A stretch of DNA of 64,000 bases from Spyradosoma sp004558035 (GTDB lineage Bacteria > Verrucomicrobiota > Verrucomicrobiia > Opitutales > UBA953): NCBI RefSeq assembly GCF_050314555.1, contig NZ_JBNPNH010000002.1, positions 372,001 to 436,000 on the forward strand. The letters run 5' to 3'. Every line of letters begins with the position of its first letter. Positions within the stretch are counted from its first letter, which is position 1. The translations under genes were made by a program, and so were the position numbers. Shown in pieces: positions 7,674-15,967 of the stretch. The notes below the pieces were generated by a model. The model saw nothing but the letters and a program-made list of their open reading frames with translations, searched no databases and was not told where the DNA came from.

Positions 7674-8966
7674 ATGACGGAAAAATCCCTCAGAGTCCTC
7701 ATCATCGGTTCCGGCGGACGCGAACACGCGCTGCTCAAAGCCTGCAAGGCGAGCCCGCTCGTCGCGGCGGTCTCCGTCGCGCCCGGCAACGGCGGCATGG
7801 AGCAGGAAGCCATCTGCTATCCGCAGAGCGTGACGGACGTTCCCGGCATCGTTTCGCTCGCGAAGCGGCTGGACTCCAATTTCGTGATCGTCGGTCCGGA
7901 GGCGCCGCTTTCCGTCGGCGTCGCCGACGCGCTCCGCGCCGCGGGCATTCCCGTTTACGGGCCGGGCAAGGCGGGCGCGATTCTCGAAGCGAGCAAGACT
8001 TTTTCCAAGGATTTTCTGATGCGCCACGGCATCCCGACCGCGTGGGGCAAAAAGTTCACGTCGTCGGAGGAGGCGGTCGAATTCCTCGCCTCGCAGCATT
8101 TCCCGATAGTCGTCAAGGCGAGCGGGCTCGCCGCGGGCAAGGGCGTCATCATCGCCGAAGACTACGACGCGGCGTGCGCGGCGGTTTACGACATGCTCGA
8201 CGAAAAATGCTTCGGCGAAGCGGGCGCGGAGATTCTCATCGAAGAATTCATGCGCGGCGAAGAAGCGTCGATCATGCTCATGGTCTGCGAGGACAAGTAC
8301 GTGATGCTTCCCGCCAGCCAGGACCACAAGCGCGTCCGCGACGGCGACGAAGGGCCGAACACCGGCGGCATGGGCGCCTACGCTCCCGCGCCGGTCGTCA
8401 CGCCCGAAATCGAGAAGCAGGTCGTCGAGCGCATCGTCGAGCCCACGCTGAAGGGGCTGCTCGCGGACGGCATCCGCTACCGCGGCACGCTCTACGTCGG
8501 CATCATGATCACGGACGAAGGACCGAAGGTCGTCGAGTTCAACGTGCGCTTCGGCGATCCGGAATGCCAGGTGCTGCTGCCGCTGCTGAAGACCGATCCC
8601 GTGAAGCTGATGCACGACTGCGCGACGGGAACGCTCGACCCGAAGTCGGCGGAATTCCGCGACGGCTGCAACATCATCGTCGTGCTCGCGGCGGAAGGCT
8701 ATCCGGGAACGCCGCGCAAGGGCGACGTCATCACGTTCCCGCGCAAGTTCCCCGAAGGCGCGACGGTGCTCCATTCGGGCACGGAGCGCGAGGATTCCGG
8801 CGACATCGTGACGGCGGGCGGGCGCGTGCTCGGCGTCGTCGCGCACGGCGACACGCTCGCGCAGGCCGCGAAGAACGCCTACGCGCTCGTCGATCAGATT
8901 CATTTCGAAGGCATGCACTTCCGCCGAGACATCGGCGCGCGCCAGCTTCGCCGCGACGGCTTCTGA
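7674..8966 (+). CDS. purD: Phosphoribosylamine-glycine ligase
   Basis: The 430-residue product begins MTEKSLRVLIIGSGGREHAL, the GSGGREHA N-terminal signature of PurD, and continues with ATP-grasp motifs (VVKASGLAAGKGV, GPNTGGMGAY, RFGDPECQ). It joins glycine to 5-phosphoribosylamine using ATP to give GAR in purine synthesis, in the cytoplasm. Length and motifs are normal. No other purine genes are nearby; the next gene, recD2, follows after 46 bp and may be co-transcribed. Confidence 0.97.
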   Translation: MTEKSLRVLIIGSGGREHALLKACKASPLVAAVSVAPGNGGMEQEAICYPQSVTDVPGIVSLAKRLDSNFVIVGPEAPLSVGVADALRAAGIPVYGPGKAGAILEASKTFSKDFLMRHGIPTAWGKKFTSSEEAVEFLASQHFPIVVKASGLAAGKGVIIAEDYDAACAAVYDMLDEKCFGEAGAEILIEEFMRGEEASIMLMVCEDKYVMLPASQDHKRVRDGDEGPNTGGMGAYAPAPVVTPEIEKQVVERIVEPTLKGLLADGIRYRGTLYVGIMITDEGPKVVEFNVRFGDPECQVLLPLLKTDPVKLMHDCATGTLDPKSAEFRDGCNIIVVLAAEGYPGTPRKGDVITFPRKFPEGATVLHSGTEREDSGDIVTAGGRVLGVVAHGDTLAQAAKNAYALVDQIHFEGMHFRRDIGARQLRRDGF

Positions 8967-9012
8967 GCCGCTCCGCGCGCGTTCCCGCAGACACGCTCCC
9001 GCACTCCGCCGC

Positions 9013-11211
9013 ATGGCTTCGACCGAATCCGAAAAAATCGCCGGCGTGCTCGAGCGCATCGTCTTCTACAACGACGAAAACCATTTCACGATCGGCGAGC
9101 TGAAGCGCTCCGACGGCGCGCGCGAAACCGTCACCGTCACGGGAACGCTCCCGGGCGTGCAGTGCGGCGAAACGCTGGAGCTGACGGGCGCGTGGGTGCA
9201 GAACCGCAACTACGGGCGGCAGTTCAAGATCGCGGCGTTCACGTCGAAGCTGCCTTCGTCCGTCCACGGCATCCGCAAATACCTCGGCAGCGGGCTGATT
9301 CCGGGCATCGGCAAGGCGTACGCCGAGCGCATCGTCGCGCATTTCGGCGCGGACACGCTGCGCGTCATCTCCGAAGAATCGGCGCGCCTGCGCGAAATCC
9401 CCGGCATCGGCGCCGCGCGCGTCAAGGCGATCAAAGCCTCTTGGGAGGAACAGCGCGCCCTGCGCGAAATCATCGTCTTTCTGCAGACCTACGGCGTCAC
9501 CTCGGCGCAGTGCACGCGCATCGTCAAAACCTACGGGAACGACGCGAAGAAGATTCTGCGCGAAAATCCGTACCGGCTCGCGCGCGACGTGGACGGCATC
9601 GCGTTCCCGACGGCGGACAAGATCGCCCGCAATCTCGGCATTCCCAACGAGAGCGAACGCCGTCTCGAAGCCGGCGTCTTCTACGCGCTCGACCTCGCCG
9701 AGCAGGAAGGCCACGCCGCGTTCCCGCGCGAGGAGACGCTGCGCCGCGCCGTCGAGCTGCTCGGCGTTCCCGAGGACGCCGTCGCGCGCGCGCTCGATTC
9801 GCTGACCGCCGCCGGGCGCCTGATCGCGCTGCCGCGTTCCGCGCTGCTGCAGAAGCCCGCGCTCGCGAAGGCGGAACGCGAGATCGCCGCCGCCGTCTCC
9901 GCGCTCCGCGCCGCGCCGAGCCGCCTCCCGCCGATAAAGATCGACCGCGCCGTCGTCTGGGCGCAGGAGCACGCGGGCTTCGAGTTCGCGCCGGAACAGG
10001 CGCAGGCGCTCGCGACCGCGCTCGCCGAAAAATTTTCCGTCGTCACCGGCGGTCCCGGCACCGGCAAGACCACGATCCTGCGCGCGCTCTGCGCCGTGCT
10101 CCGCGCGAAGAAAGTCCGCGTCACGCTCGCCGCGCCGACCGGGCGCGCCGCCCAGCGCATGGCGGAAGCCGCCGGCATGCCCGCGGGAACGATTCACCGC
10201 CTGCTCAAGCCCGAGCCGCTGCTGGGCGGATTTTCGCACGACGAGAACAACCCGCTCGAGACGGACTTCGTCGTCGTGGACGAAACCTCGATGCTCGACG
10301 CCGCGCTCGCCTCCGCCCTGCTCCGCGCCGTGCCGCCGCAGGCGCATCTCGTCTTCGTCGGCGACGTGAACCAGCTGCCGAGCGTCGGCGCCGGGAACGT
10401 GCTCGGCGACCTCATCGACTCGCGGCGCGTTCCCGTCACGCGCCTCGCCGCCGTCTTCCGCCAGGGGAAGCGCTCCGGCATCGTCTCGACCGCGCACGGC
10501 ATTCTGCACGGCGACGCGCGGCCGCCCGAGCCGATCCAGGAGTCGGTTTACGAATTCGATCCCGCGAGAGACATCCATTTCATCGCCGCCGATTCGCAGG
10601 AAGACTGCGCGAAAAAGACCGTCGAGCTCGCGACGCGCGCGATCCCGCGCCTGCTCGGCGTGCGTTCGGCGGAGGCGATTCAGGTGCTCGTGCCGATGCA
10701 CCGCGGCGTCGTCGGCGTCCAGAATCTGAATCAGCAGCTGCAGCGCGCGTTCAAGAGCGGCGCGGCGGAAAGCGTTCCCGCGAGCGGCGGCGCGCGCCTC
10801 GAAGTCGGCGACAAGGTGATGCAGAACCGGAACAACTACGACAAGGCAGTCTTCAACGGCGACCTCGGGCGCGTCGAGGCGGTGTTCCCGGAAACCGGCG
10901 GCGTGCGCGTGAATTTCGGCGGCGACGTTCCCGTCGATTACGCCCGCGGCGAACTCGGCGAACTCCAGCTCGCCTACGCCGTCACGATCCACAAATCGCA
11001 AGGCTCGGAATTTCCCGTCGTCGTCGTCCCGCTCGTGAAGGCGCACTTCATGATGCTGCGCCGCAACCTGATCTACACGGCGATCACGCGCGGGCGCGGC
11101 AAGGTCTTCATCGTCGGCGAACCCGCCGCCTACGCGATGGCGGTGAAGAACGCCGAATCCGCCCGCCGCTGGACCGGGCTCCCGCTCCTCCTCGCCGAAA
11201 GCGACGCCTGA
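9013..11211 (+). CDS. recD2: RecD2-type ATP-dependent DNA helicase
   Basis: This 732-residue protein has the N-terminal OB-like region and helix-hairpin-helix motifs (PGIGKAYAERI, PGIGAARVKAI) that distinguish RecD2 from RecD of RecBCD. A superfamily 1 motor follows, with Walker A GGPGTGKTT near residue 346, a DETSMLD Walker B region, and motif VI-like IHKSQGSE and YTAITRGR. RecD2 unwinds DNA 5' to 3' and acts in replication-fork repair in organisms without RecBCD. No recB or recC is in the window. Confidence 0.95.
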   Translation: MASTESEKIAGVLERIVFYNDENHFTIGELKRSDGARETVTVTGTLPGVQCGETLELTGAWVQNRNYGRQFKIAAFTSKLPSSVHGIRKYLGSGLIPGIGKAYAERIVAHFGADTLRVISEESARLREIPGIGAARVKAIKASWEEQRALREIIVFLQTYGVTSAQCTRIVKTYGNDAKKILRENPYRLARDVDGIAFPTADKIARNLGIPNESERRLEAGVFYALDLAEQEGHAAFPREETLRRAVELLGVPEDAVARALDSLTAAGRLIALPRSALLQKPALAKAEREIAAAVSALRAAPSRLPPIKIDRAVVWAQEHAGFEFAPEQAQALATALAEKFSVVTGGPGTGKTTILRALCAVLRAKKVRVTLAAPTGRAAQRMAEAAGMPAGTIHRLLKPEPLLGGFSHDENNPLETDFVVVDETSMLDAALASALLRAVPPQAHLVFVGDVNQLPSVGAGNVLGDLIDSRRVPVTRLAAVFRQGKRSGIVSTAHGILHGDARPPEPIQESVYEFDPARDIHFIAADSQEDCAKKTVELATRAIPRLLGVRSAEAIQVLVPMHRGVVGVQNLNQQLQRAFKSGAAESVPASGGARLEVGDKVMQNRNNYDKAVFNGDLGRVEAVFPETGGVRVNFGGDVPVDYARGELGELQLAYAVTIHKSQGSEFPVVVVPLVKAHFMMLRRNLIYTAITRGRGKVFIVGEPAAYAMAVKNAESARRWTGLPLLLAESDA

Positions 11212-11237
11212 GGGCGTTCCCGCGCTTCGCCCGGTTC

Positions 11238-12611
11238 TCAGACGGCGAAGTCTTCCGGCGAGTAGCGGAGCATTTTTTCCGCGGCGACGGCTTCGTTGAC
11301 GCGGTAGATCGGCGCCTCGGCGCGGAACGCCTCTTCGGCGTCGCAGGTGAGTTCCGCCTTGCCGCGGATCGCGCGGACGAAGTTCTCGACGTGCGGCTGG
11401 TGAATCGTCTTCGCGCCGAGCGCGACGCCGCGCGGGAAGACGAACTCGTCGGCGGGCGCGCTGGCGGAGGCGCGCGCGTCCTCGACGCCGTCCTCGAGCG
11501 CCGCGGCGGCGGCTTCCGCGGGAACGGCGCGGTTTTCCAGCAGCCCGCGCGCGACGAATTCGCGCCAGTCGGCGACGGAACGCGGTTCCTGGTACACGCG
11601 CACGAGCGAGGGCTTTTCGGAAAGCCGCAGCGAGCCTTCGTCGCCCGCGAACGCCTCGAAATAGCCGCCGCCGTAGCTCGTAGTCGTCAGCGTCTGATAG
11701 GTGACGCGGACCTTGCCCGCGGGCGTCGCGTAGGCGAAGGTCGCCGTCACGTTGTCGTACCATTCGTGATTCGCGTAATAGTCGTTCCCGCCGGCGGCGA
11801 TCACGCTTTCGGGATCGCCGAAAAACCAGTTGAAGATGTCGATCTGGTGCGCGCCGAGATCGGAGACGGGCCCGCCCGAATACTTTTTGAACCAGCGCCA
11901 GTTCAGGAACTGCCGCTCGTCCTCGTAGCCGAACTCGCGGAGCAGCGCGGCGTCCGGGCGGAATTTCTTCGGCGCGACGACGTCGCGGGAGACGGCGCGG
12001 TTCCATTGCCCGATGCCGTGCGTGATTCTGCCGAGCATGCCCGAAGGCAGGATTTTCTCGAACGCGTAGCGGTAATACGGATTGGAGCGGCGCTGGTGCC
12101 CGATCTGCGTCAGCAGCCCGCGTTCCCGCGCGTCGCGGGCGGCGCGGACGATCGCGCGCGCGCCCTCGACGTTTTCCGCCATCATCTTTTCGCAGTAAAC
12201 GTGCTTGCCCGCGGCGAGACAGGCAAGCGTCTGCGGCGCGTGGCAGAAATCCGGCGTCGCGACGAACACCGCGTCGAGCGAGCGTTCCCGCGCAAGCATC
12301 TCGCGGAAATCGGCGTAGCCGTTCACCTCGCGCCCGTTCGCGCGCAGGCGGCGCACCGTCGCGTCGAGCTTGAATTTCCAGATGTCGCAGACGGCGACGA
12401 CGCGCACGCCGAAGGAGCGGTTCAGGCGCATCAGCGCGTCGAGCAGCACGTTGCCCTGCGCGCCGCAGCCGATGAGCGCGACGGCGATTTCGCCGGACGG
12501 GCCGGCGGGCGCGCGCTCCGGTTCCGTTCCCGCGAAGACGTGCGGGAACATGACGAGTCCGGCGCCGACGAGCGCCCCGGTCTTCAGAAAATCTCTGCGG
12601 GAAGGAGCCAT
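11238..12611 (-). CDS. Tat-exported Gfo/Idh/MocA family oxidoreductase
   Basis: I start at the ATG at 12611, so the 457-residue product begins MAPSRRDFLKTGALVGAGLV, a twin-arginine signal (SRRDFLK). A Rossmann region (VALIGCGAQGNVLL) and the family's EKMMAENVEGARAIV and YHAPxxH-like stretches (GPVSDLGAHQIDIFNW) follow. Members oxidise or reduce sugars or related substrates with NAD(P); in Verrucomicrobia and Planctomycetes exported forms are common and usually linked to polysaccharide breakdown. The substrate cannot be told from the sequence. It is convergent with recD2. Confidence 0.88.
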   Translation of the reverse strand: MAPSRRDFLKTGALVGAGLVMFPHVFAGTEPERAPAGPSGEIAVALIGCGAQGNVLLDALMRLNRSFGVRVVAVCDIWKFKLDATVRRLRANGREVNGYADFREMLARERSLDAVFVATPDFCHAPQTLACLAAGKHVYCEKMMAENVEGARAIVRAARDARERGLLTQIGHQRRSNPYYRYAFEKILPSGMLGRITHGIGQWNRAVSRDVVAPKKFRPDAALLREFGYEDERQFLNWRWFKKYSGGPVSDLGAHQIDIFNWFFGDPESVIAAGGNDYYANHEWYDNVTATFAYATPAGKVRVTYQTLTTTSYGGGYFEAFAGDEGSLRLSEKPSLVRVYQEPRSVADWREFVARGLLENRAVPAEAAAAALEDGVEDARASASAPADEFVFPRGVALGAKTIHQPHVENFVRAIRGKAELTCDAEEAFRAEAPIYRVNEAVAAEKMLRYSPEDFAV

Positions 12612-12735
12612 GGGGAAAAGCGATGAATTTATACGGAATACACTTTCACGCGGGAACACCCGTTTCAAGCGGATTTTTCGCGAGCGCCCGCGCGGCGCGA
12701 GACGCCGAGAAAAGCGTTCCCGCGGCAGGCGGCGC

Positions 12736-12961
12736 GCGAATTCTGGTTTTCGACGGAGAGACGCCGACGACGACGGATGTTCTTCTGCTGCTGTCGCGAC
12801 AGTGCAATTACGCCAAGTGTCCGAACGTCTGCGTCGAAGACGAGGAGTATTTTTACGCGTGGCGGGAAGGAGATTTTCGCCATGGCACCCTTGTGGACAG
12901 AAAAAATCTCTCGGTTCGGACTTGGAGTTTTAGGGACGGGACGTGCGTCCTTTATTGGTAA
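12736..12961 (+). pseudogene. Truncated copy of the 3' end of the gene at 3484-4575
   Basis: The frame encodes ARILVFDGETPTTTDVLLLL and on to the stop, matching the last 75 residues of the 363-residue secreted protein with one visible substitution (DFRHG for DFCHG). The 5' part of the gene is missing; upstream sequence is unrelated. An in-frame ATG at 12623 exists, but the extra N-terminus has no signal peptide or homology, so I regard it as a gene fragment carried by an inverted segmental duplication. Confidence 0.8.
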
Positions 12962-13152
12962 AAAAGACGGCTCATCGGGAGATTTTTCTGAGCGTCCGCG
13001 GGCAATTCTTCCGCCTTACGGGCGAAGATGGGAATGGCTTCGCCCCCAAGGCGCGTTCCCGCCGAAAAGAAAATCCCTTGAAATCCCCGCAATCCCTGTT
13101 GAAAAAGGGCGGTTTCCGTCCGCGGATTTCGAGGGCAAGCGGGACGCGTAGG
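12739..13152. repeat. Inverted duplicate of 3190-3722
   Basis: This is the reverse complement of 3190-3722 with an internal deletion just after the gene fragment's stop codon. It ends directly at a compound palindromic repeat that starts at 13150, so the repeat may mark the recombination edge. Confidence 0.85.
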
Positions 13153-13288
13153 TGACGAGGTTATGGAGGTTATGAGGTTATGAGGTTGATTGCGTTTCGC
13201 TTCGCGAAAGAGTTTTTCGGAAATCCTTTCGGCGAAGCCGAGCGCAAAGAACCTCCATAACTTCATAACTCCATCACTTCATCACCTT
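13150..13288. repeat. Compound palindromic intergenic repeat, copy 4 (inverted core)
   Basis: Left arm GGTGACGAGGTTATGGAGG, core with TTTCGCTTCGCGAAA then CGGCGAAGCCG, and right arm ACCTCCATAACTTCATAACT. The core is reversed relative to copies 2, 6, 7 and 8 while the arms remain alike because they are symmetric. Confidence 0.85.
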
Positions 13289-13403
13289 TCGCGCCCGCGC
13301 GGAGCGCCGCGCCTCGCCCGCCCGAAAAATTTTTTGAAAAAATTTTCAAAAAAAGCTTGCGTCGTTTCCGATTTTAATAGATAGTGGAGGCTCTTTCCTT
13401 TTC

Positions 13404-13480
13404 GGGGGTATAGCTCAGTTGGTTAGAGCGTTTGCATGACACGCAAAAGGTCGCAGATTCGACTTCTGCTACTCCCACCA
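13404..13480 (+). tRNA. tRNA-Val (anticodon GAC)
   Basis: The acceptor stem GGGGGTA pairs with TACTCCC, the anticodon stem TTTGC/GCAAA closes the loop ATGACAC with anticodon GAC, and the T loop is TTCGACT. The gene encodes its own CCA end (13478-13480). It is followed after 11 bp by tRNA-Gly, so the two form one transcript. Confidence 0.95.
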
Positions 13481-13491
13481 TTTTCAAGCCT

Positions 13492-13565
13492 GCGGCTATC
13501 GTTCAGTGGTAGGACCCCACTCTTCCAAAGTGGTGACACCAGTTCGAATCTGGTTAGCCGCACCA
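13492..13565 (+). tRNA. tRNA-Gly (anticodon TCC)
   Basis: The acceptor GCGGCTA pairs with TAGCCGC, the D arm is GTTC/GGAC, the anticodon stem CCACT/AGTGG holds the loop CTTCCAA with anticodon TCC, and the T loop is TTCGAAT. The CCA end is encoded. It reads GGA codons (and GGG by wobble). Confidence 0.95.
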
Positions 13566-13573
13566 GCCGCGAC

Positions 13574-13607
13574 AAAAAACGGAATCCGATTCGGGTTCCG
13601 TTTTTTT
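13574..13607 (+). terminator. Intrinsic terminator of the tRNA operon
   Basis: An AAAAAACGGAA/TTCCGTTTTTT stem with an inner TCCG/CGGG extension ends in a T run, right after the CCA of tRNA-Gly. It is not built from the CGGGAACG word. Confidence 0.85.
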
Positions 13608-13645
13608 CGTCGACCGCGGACGCGCGCCGCGCCATTTTCCCAGCC

Positions 13646-14671
13646 ATGCCCAAACGTTCTCCGAGAAAACGCCGGATCAATCCCGCGAAACTCCGTCTGA
13701 AGCCTTTTCTGATTTCCCTGCTCCTCGTCGCGCTCGCCGCCGCGGGAACGAAGGTCGCGCACTGGTTCGGCGACGCCGAGACGAAGGAGCGCATTGAAAG
13801 CGGCGTCGTCGCCGTCATCGACTGCGTGCGCGAAAATCCCGCGACGCCGGACGAAATGGTGTTCATTCTCGACGAGCTCGCGCAGCGCCTTCCGTTCGTG
13901 CGCGGGAAGAGCGTCGATCCGGGGACGACGCTCGACCTGCGGTCCGCCGTGCTCGCGGGAACGCCCGTTTCCGAGCGCCGCCTGACGCTGCTGAAGAACG
14001 CCGCCTACGTCGTGGGCTACGACGAAGCCCGCGGCAATCCCGCGTGGTGCGCCTACCGCGTCTTCCGCCCGAAGACGACGCAGGCTCCCGAGCGTCCGGA
14101 ACGCTTCGAGACGGATACGCGAACGCGCGCGCGGGTGGAGTCCGAAGCGTATTCGCACACCGGATACGACCGCGGGCACATGGCGCCGAACCACGCCGTC
14201 GCGCTCTGCTACGGCGAGGCGGCGCAGCGGGAGACTTTTCTGATGTCCAACGTCGTCCCGCAGCTCCACGAGCTCAACGCGGGGCCGTGGAAGGCGCTCG
14301 AACAGCGCGTGCTCTCGCGCTACGCGCGCAGTTTCGAGGAAGTGTGGATTCTCTGCGGTCCGCTCTACGCGTCGGAAAATCCGCCGACGCTCGCCTCGGC
14401 GAAAACGCGCGGCGCGGCGCGTTCCCGCGGCGTCTCTCCCGCCGTTCCCGACGCGTTCTTCCTCATCGTCACGGACCGCGACGAATCGACGGGCGCCCTG
14501 CGCGCGCTCGCCTTCATCGTGCCGCACCGCGCCGACCTCGGCACGAATCCCAAGCGCTGGCTGGCGAGCATCGACGAAATCGAGCGCCGCGCGCGTCTGG
14601 ACTTTTTCCCGCTGCTCCCGCAAAGCGCGCAGGCGGAGCTCGAAAGCGCTCCCGCGAAGACGATCTGGTGA
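13646..14671 (+). CDS. DNA/RNA non-specific endonuclease (NUC1 / endonuclease G family)
   Basis: I start at the ATG at 13646 (MPKRSPRKRRINPAKLRLKP), beyond the tRNA terminator; the open frame upstream runs through the tRNA genes and is not coding. The 341-residue product has a basic N-terminus, a membrane anchor or signal at about 21-37, and the catalytic DRGHMAPN motif of the beta-beta-alpha-metal nuclease family, with a downstream N of SNVVPQ. Such enzymes degrade DNA and RNA with a bound Mg ion. The anchor suggests periplasmic action, possibly nutrient scavenging or processing of incoming DNA; that is inference. Confidence 0.9.
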   Translation: MPKRSPRKRRINPAKLRLKPFLISLLLVALAAAGTKVAHWFGDAETKERIESGVVAVIDCVRENPATPDEMVFILDELAQRLPFVRGKSVDPGTTLDLRSAVLAGTPVSERRLTLLKNAAYVVGYDEARGNPAWCAYRVFRPKTTQAPERPERFETDTRTRARVESEAYSHTGYDRGHMAPNHAVALCYGEAAQRETFLMSNVVPQLHELNAGPWKALEQRVLSRYARSFEEVWILCGPLYASENPPTLASAKTRGAARSRGVSPAVPDAFFLIVTDRDESTGALRALAFIVPHRADLGTNPKRWLASIDEIERRARLDFFPLLPQSAQAELESAPAKTIW

Positions 14672-14679
14672 AGGCGAGA

Positions 14680-14722
14680 AAGTTGAAGAGTTGAAAAGTT
14701 GAGGAGTTGAGGAGGAATTACT
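14680..14722. repeat. Short tandem array of GTTGA(A/G)(A/G)A units
   Basis: The units GTTGAAGA, GTTGAAAA, GTTGAGGA, GTTGAGGA follow one another in the gap before pyrD. They resemble an arm of the compound palindromic repeat with one base changed, but there is no core or partner arm. Confidence 0.5.
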
Positions 14723-14862
14723 TTTCAGATTTCCGCGGACGCCGTTCCCGCAGCGCAAAACGCTTCATGTCCTCTTCACCTTTCCCGCGCGATTTCGGGG
14801 CGTCCTTTTCAATTTGATTCGGCGGGAACGCGCGGATAAAATCCGGAGCTTTATTTATAGCC

Positions 14863-15954
14863 ATGGACTATCTGTACGAATACGTCACGCGCCCTCTCTT
14901 TTTCCGTTTCTGCAAAGACGCGGAGAAGGCTCACGACCGTTCCCTGCTCGCGCTCCGCGCCTTCGGCGCCGTGCGTCCGCTCGTCGCGCTCATGGAGCGC
15001 TTCAACATGAAGAACCCGCACCTGCCGCCGCAGAAGCCCATCGAGCTTTTCGGGCTGAAATTCCCGAACGTCGTCGGCGTCGCCGCGGGCTACGACAAGC
15101 AGGCCCGCGTCTGGGCGGCGCTCGGCGCGCTCGGCTTCGGGCACGTCGAGATCGGCACCGTCACGCACCTGGCGCAGAGCGGCAACGAAAAGCCGCGCCT
15201 GTTCCGCTACCCGAAATTCGAGGCGGCGGTGAACAGCTTCGGCTTCCCGAACGACGGCGCGGAAGAAATCGCGGCGCGCATCGCCAAGGGTCCGAAAAAA
15301 GGCAAGCGCGCGTTCCCGCTCGGCATCAACATCGGCAAGTCCAAGGTCTGCCCTATCGAAAACGCCGTCGAGGACTACCTCGGCTCGTTCCGCGCGCTCG
15401 CCGACCACGCCGACTACGTTTCGGTGAACATCAGCTCGCCGAACACGCCGAACCTGCGCGAGCTGCACGACCGCAAGCGCCTCGTCACGCTCCTTTCCGA
15501 ACTGCAGAAGGAAAACCGCGCCCGCGCGCTGCGGCTCAAGGAAAAGCCGCTGCCGATGCTCCTCAAGATCGCGCCGGATCTTTCCTACGCGCAGGTGGAC
15601 GACGTGATTTCCGTCGTCGAGGAAACCGAATTCAACGGTCTCATCGCGACGAACACGACCGTCTCGCGCCCCGAGTTCATGGGGAGCGACGTCGTCACGA
15701 AGGGCGGGCTTTCGGGCGCGCCGCTGATGCGCAAGTCCGTGGACATGGTGCGCTACATCGTGCGCGCGACGGACGGCAAGCTGCCCGTCATCGGCTCGGG
15801 CGGCATCTGCAGGGCGGAGGACGCGGACCGCTTCCTCGCCGTCGGCGCGTCGCTGATTCAGATCTACACGGGCATGGTCTATCGCGGGCCGTTCTTCGCG
15901 CGGGAACTCGCGCAGGGCTTCGCGTGGAACCAGACCGGCTGGCCCGCGGCGTAA
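14863..15954 (+). CDS. pyrD: Dihydroorotate dehydrogenase (quinone), class 2
   Basis: The 363-residue protein has the class 2 N-terminal membrane-associating helices (DYLYEYVTRPLFFRFCKDAE), the FMN-site residues of VGVAAGYDK, the NISSPNTPNLR signature with the serine base of class 2 enzymes, and IGSGGI near the end. It oxidises dihydroorotate to orotate and passes electrons to quinone at the inner membrane in pyrimidine synthesis. Length is normal. The next gene starts 13 bp later. Confidence 0.96.
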   Translation: MDYLYEYVTRPLFFRFCKDAEKAHDRSLLALRAFGAVRPLVALMERFNMKNPHLPPQKPIELFGLKFPNVVGVAAGYDKQARVWAALGALGFGHVEIGTVTHLAQSGNEKPRLFRYPKFEAAVNSFGFPNDGAEEIAARIAKGPKKGKRAFPLGINIGKSKVCPIENAVEDYLGSFRALADHADYVSVNISSPNTPNLRELHDRKRLVTLLSELQKENRARALRLKEKPLPMLLKIAPDLSYAQVDDVISVVEETEFNGLIATNTTVSRPEFMGSDVVTKGGLSGAPLMRKSVDMVRYIVRATDGKLPVIGSGGICRAEDADRFLAVGASLIQIYTGMVYRGPFFARELAQGFAWNQTGWPAA

Positions 15955-15967
15955 GCGCCGAAGCGCC

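Noticed and set aside
8731..12626. Very long open frames (over 1000 codons) on both strands across recD2 and the oxidoreductase gene
   Set aside because: They are Arg/Gly/Ala-rich, have no domain motifs, and arise from high GC and codon bias in other frames of well-identified genes.
12623..12735. An N-terminal extension that would make the gene fragment at 12736 a complete 112-residue protein
   Set aside because: The extension has no signal peptide or similarity to the parent gene and overlaps the probable upstream region of the oxidoreductase.
13436..13645. An upstream extension of the nuclease gene
   Set aside because: The frame reads through both tRNA genes and their terminator.
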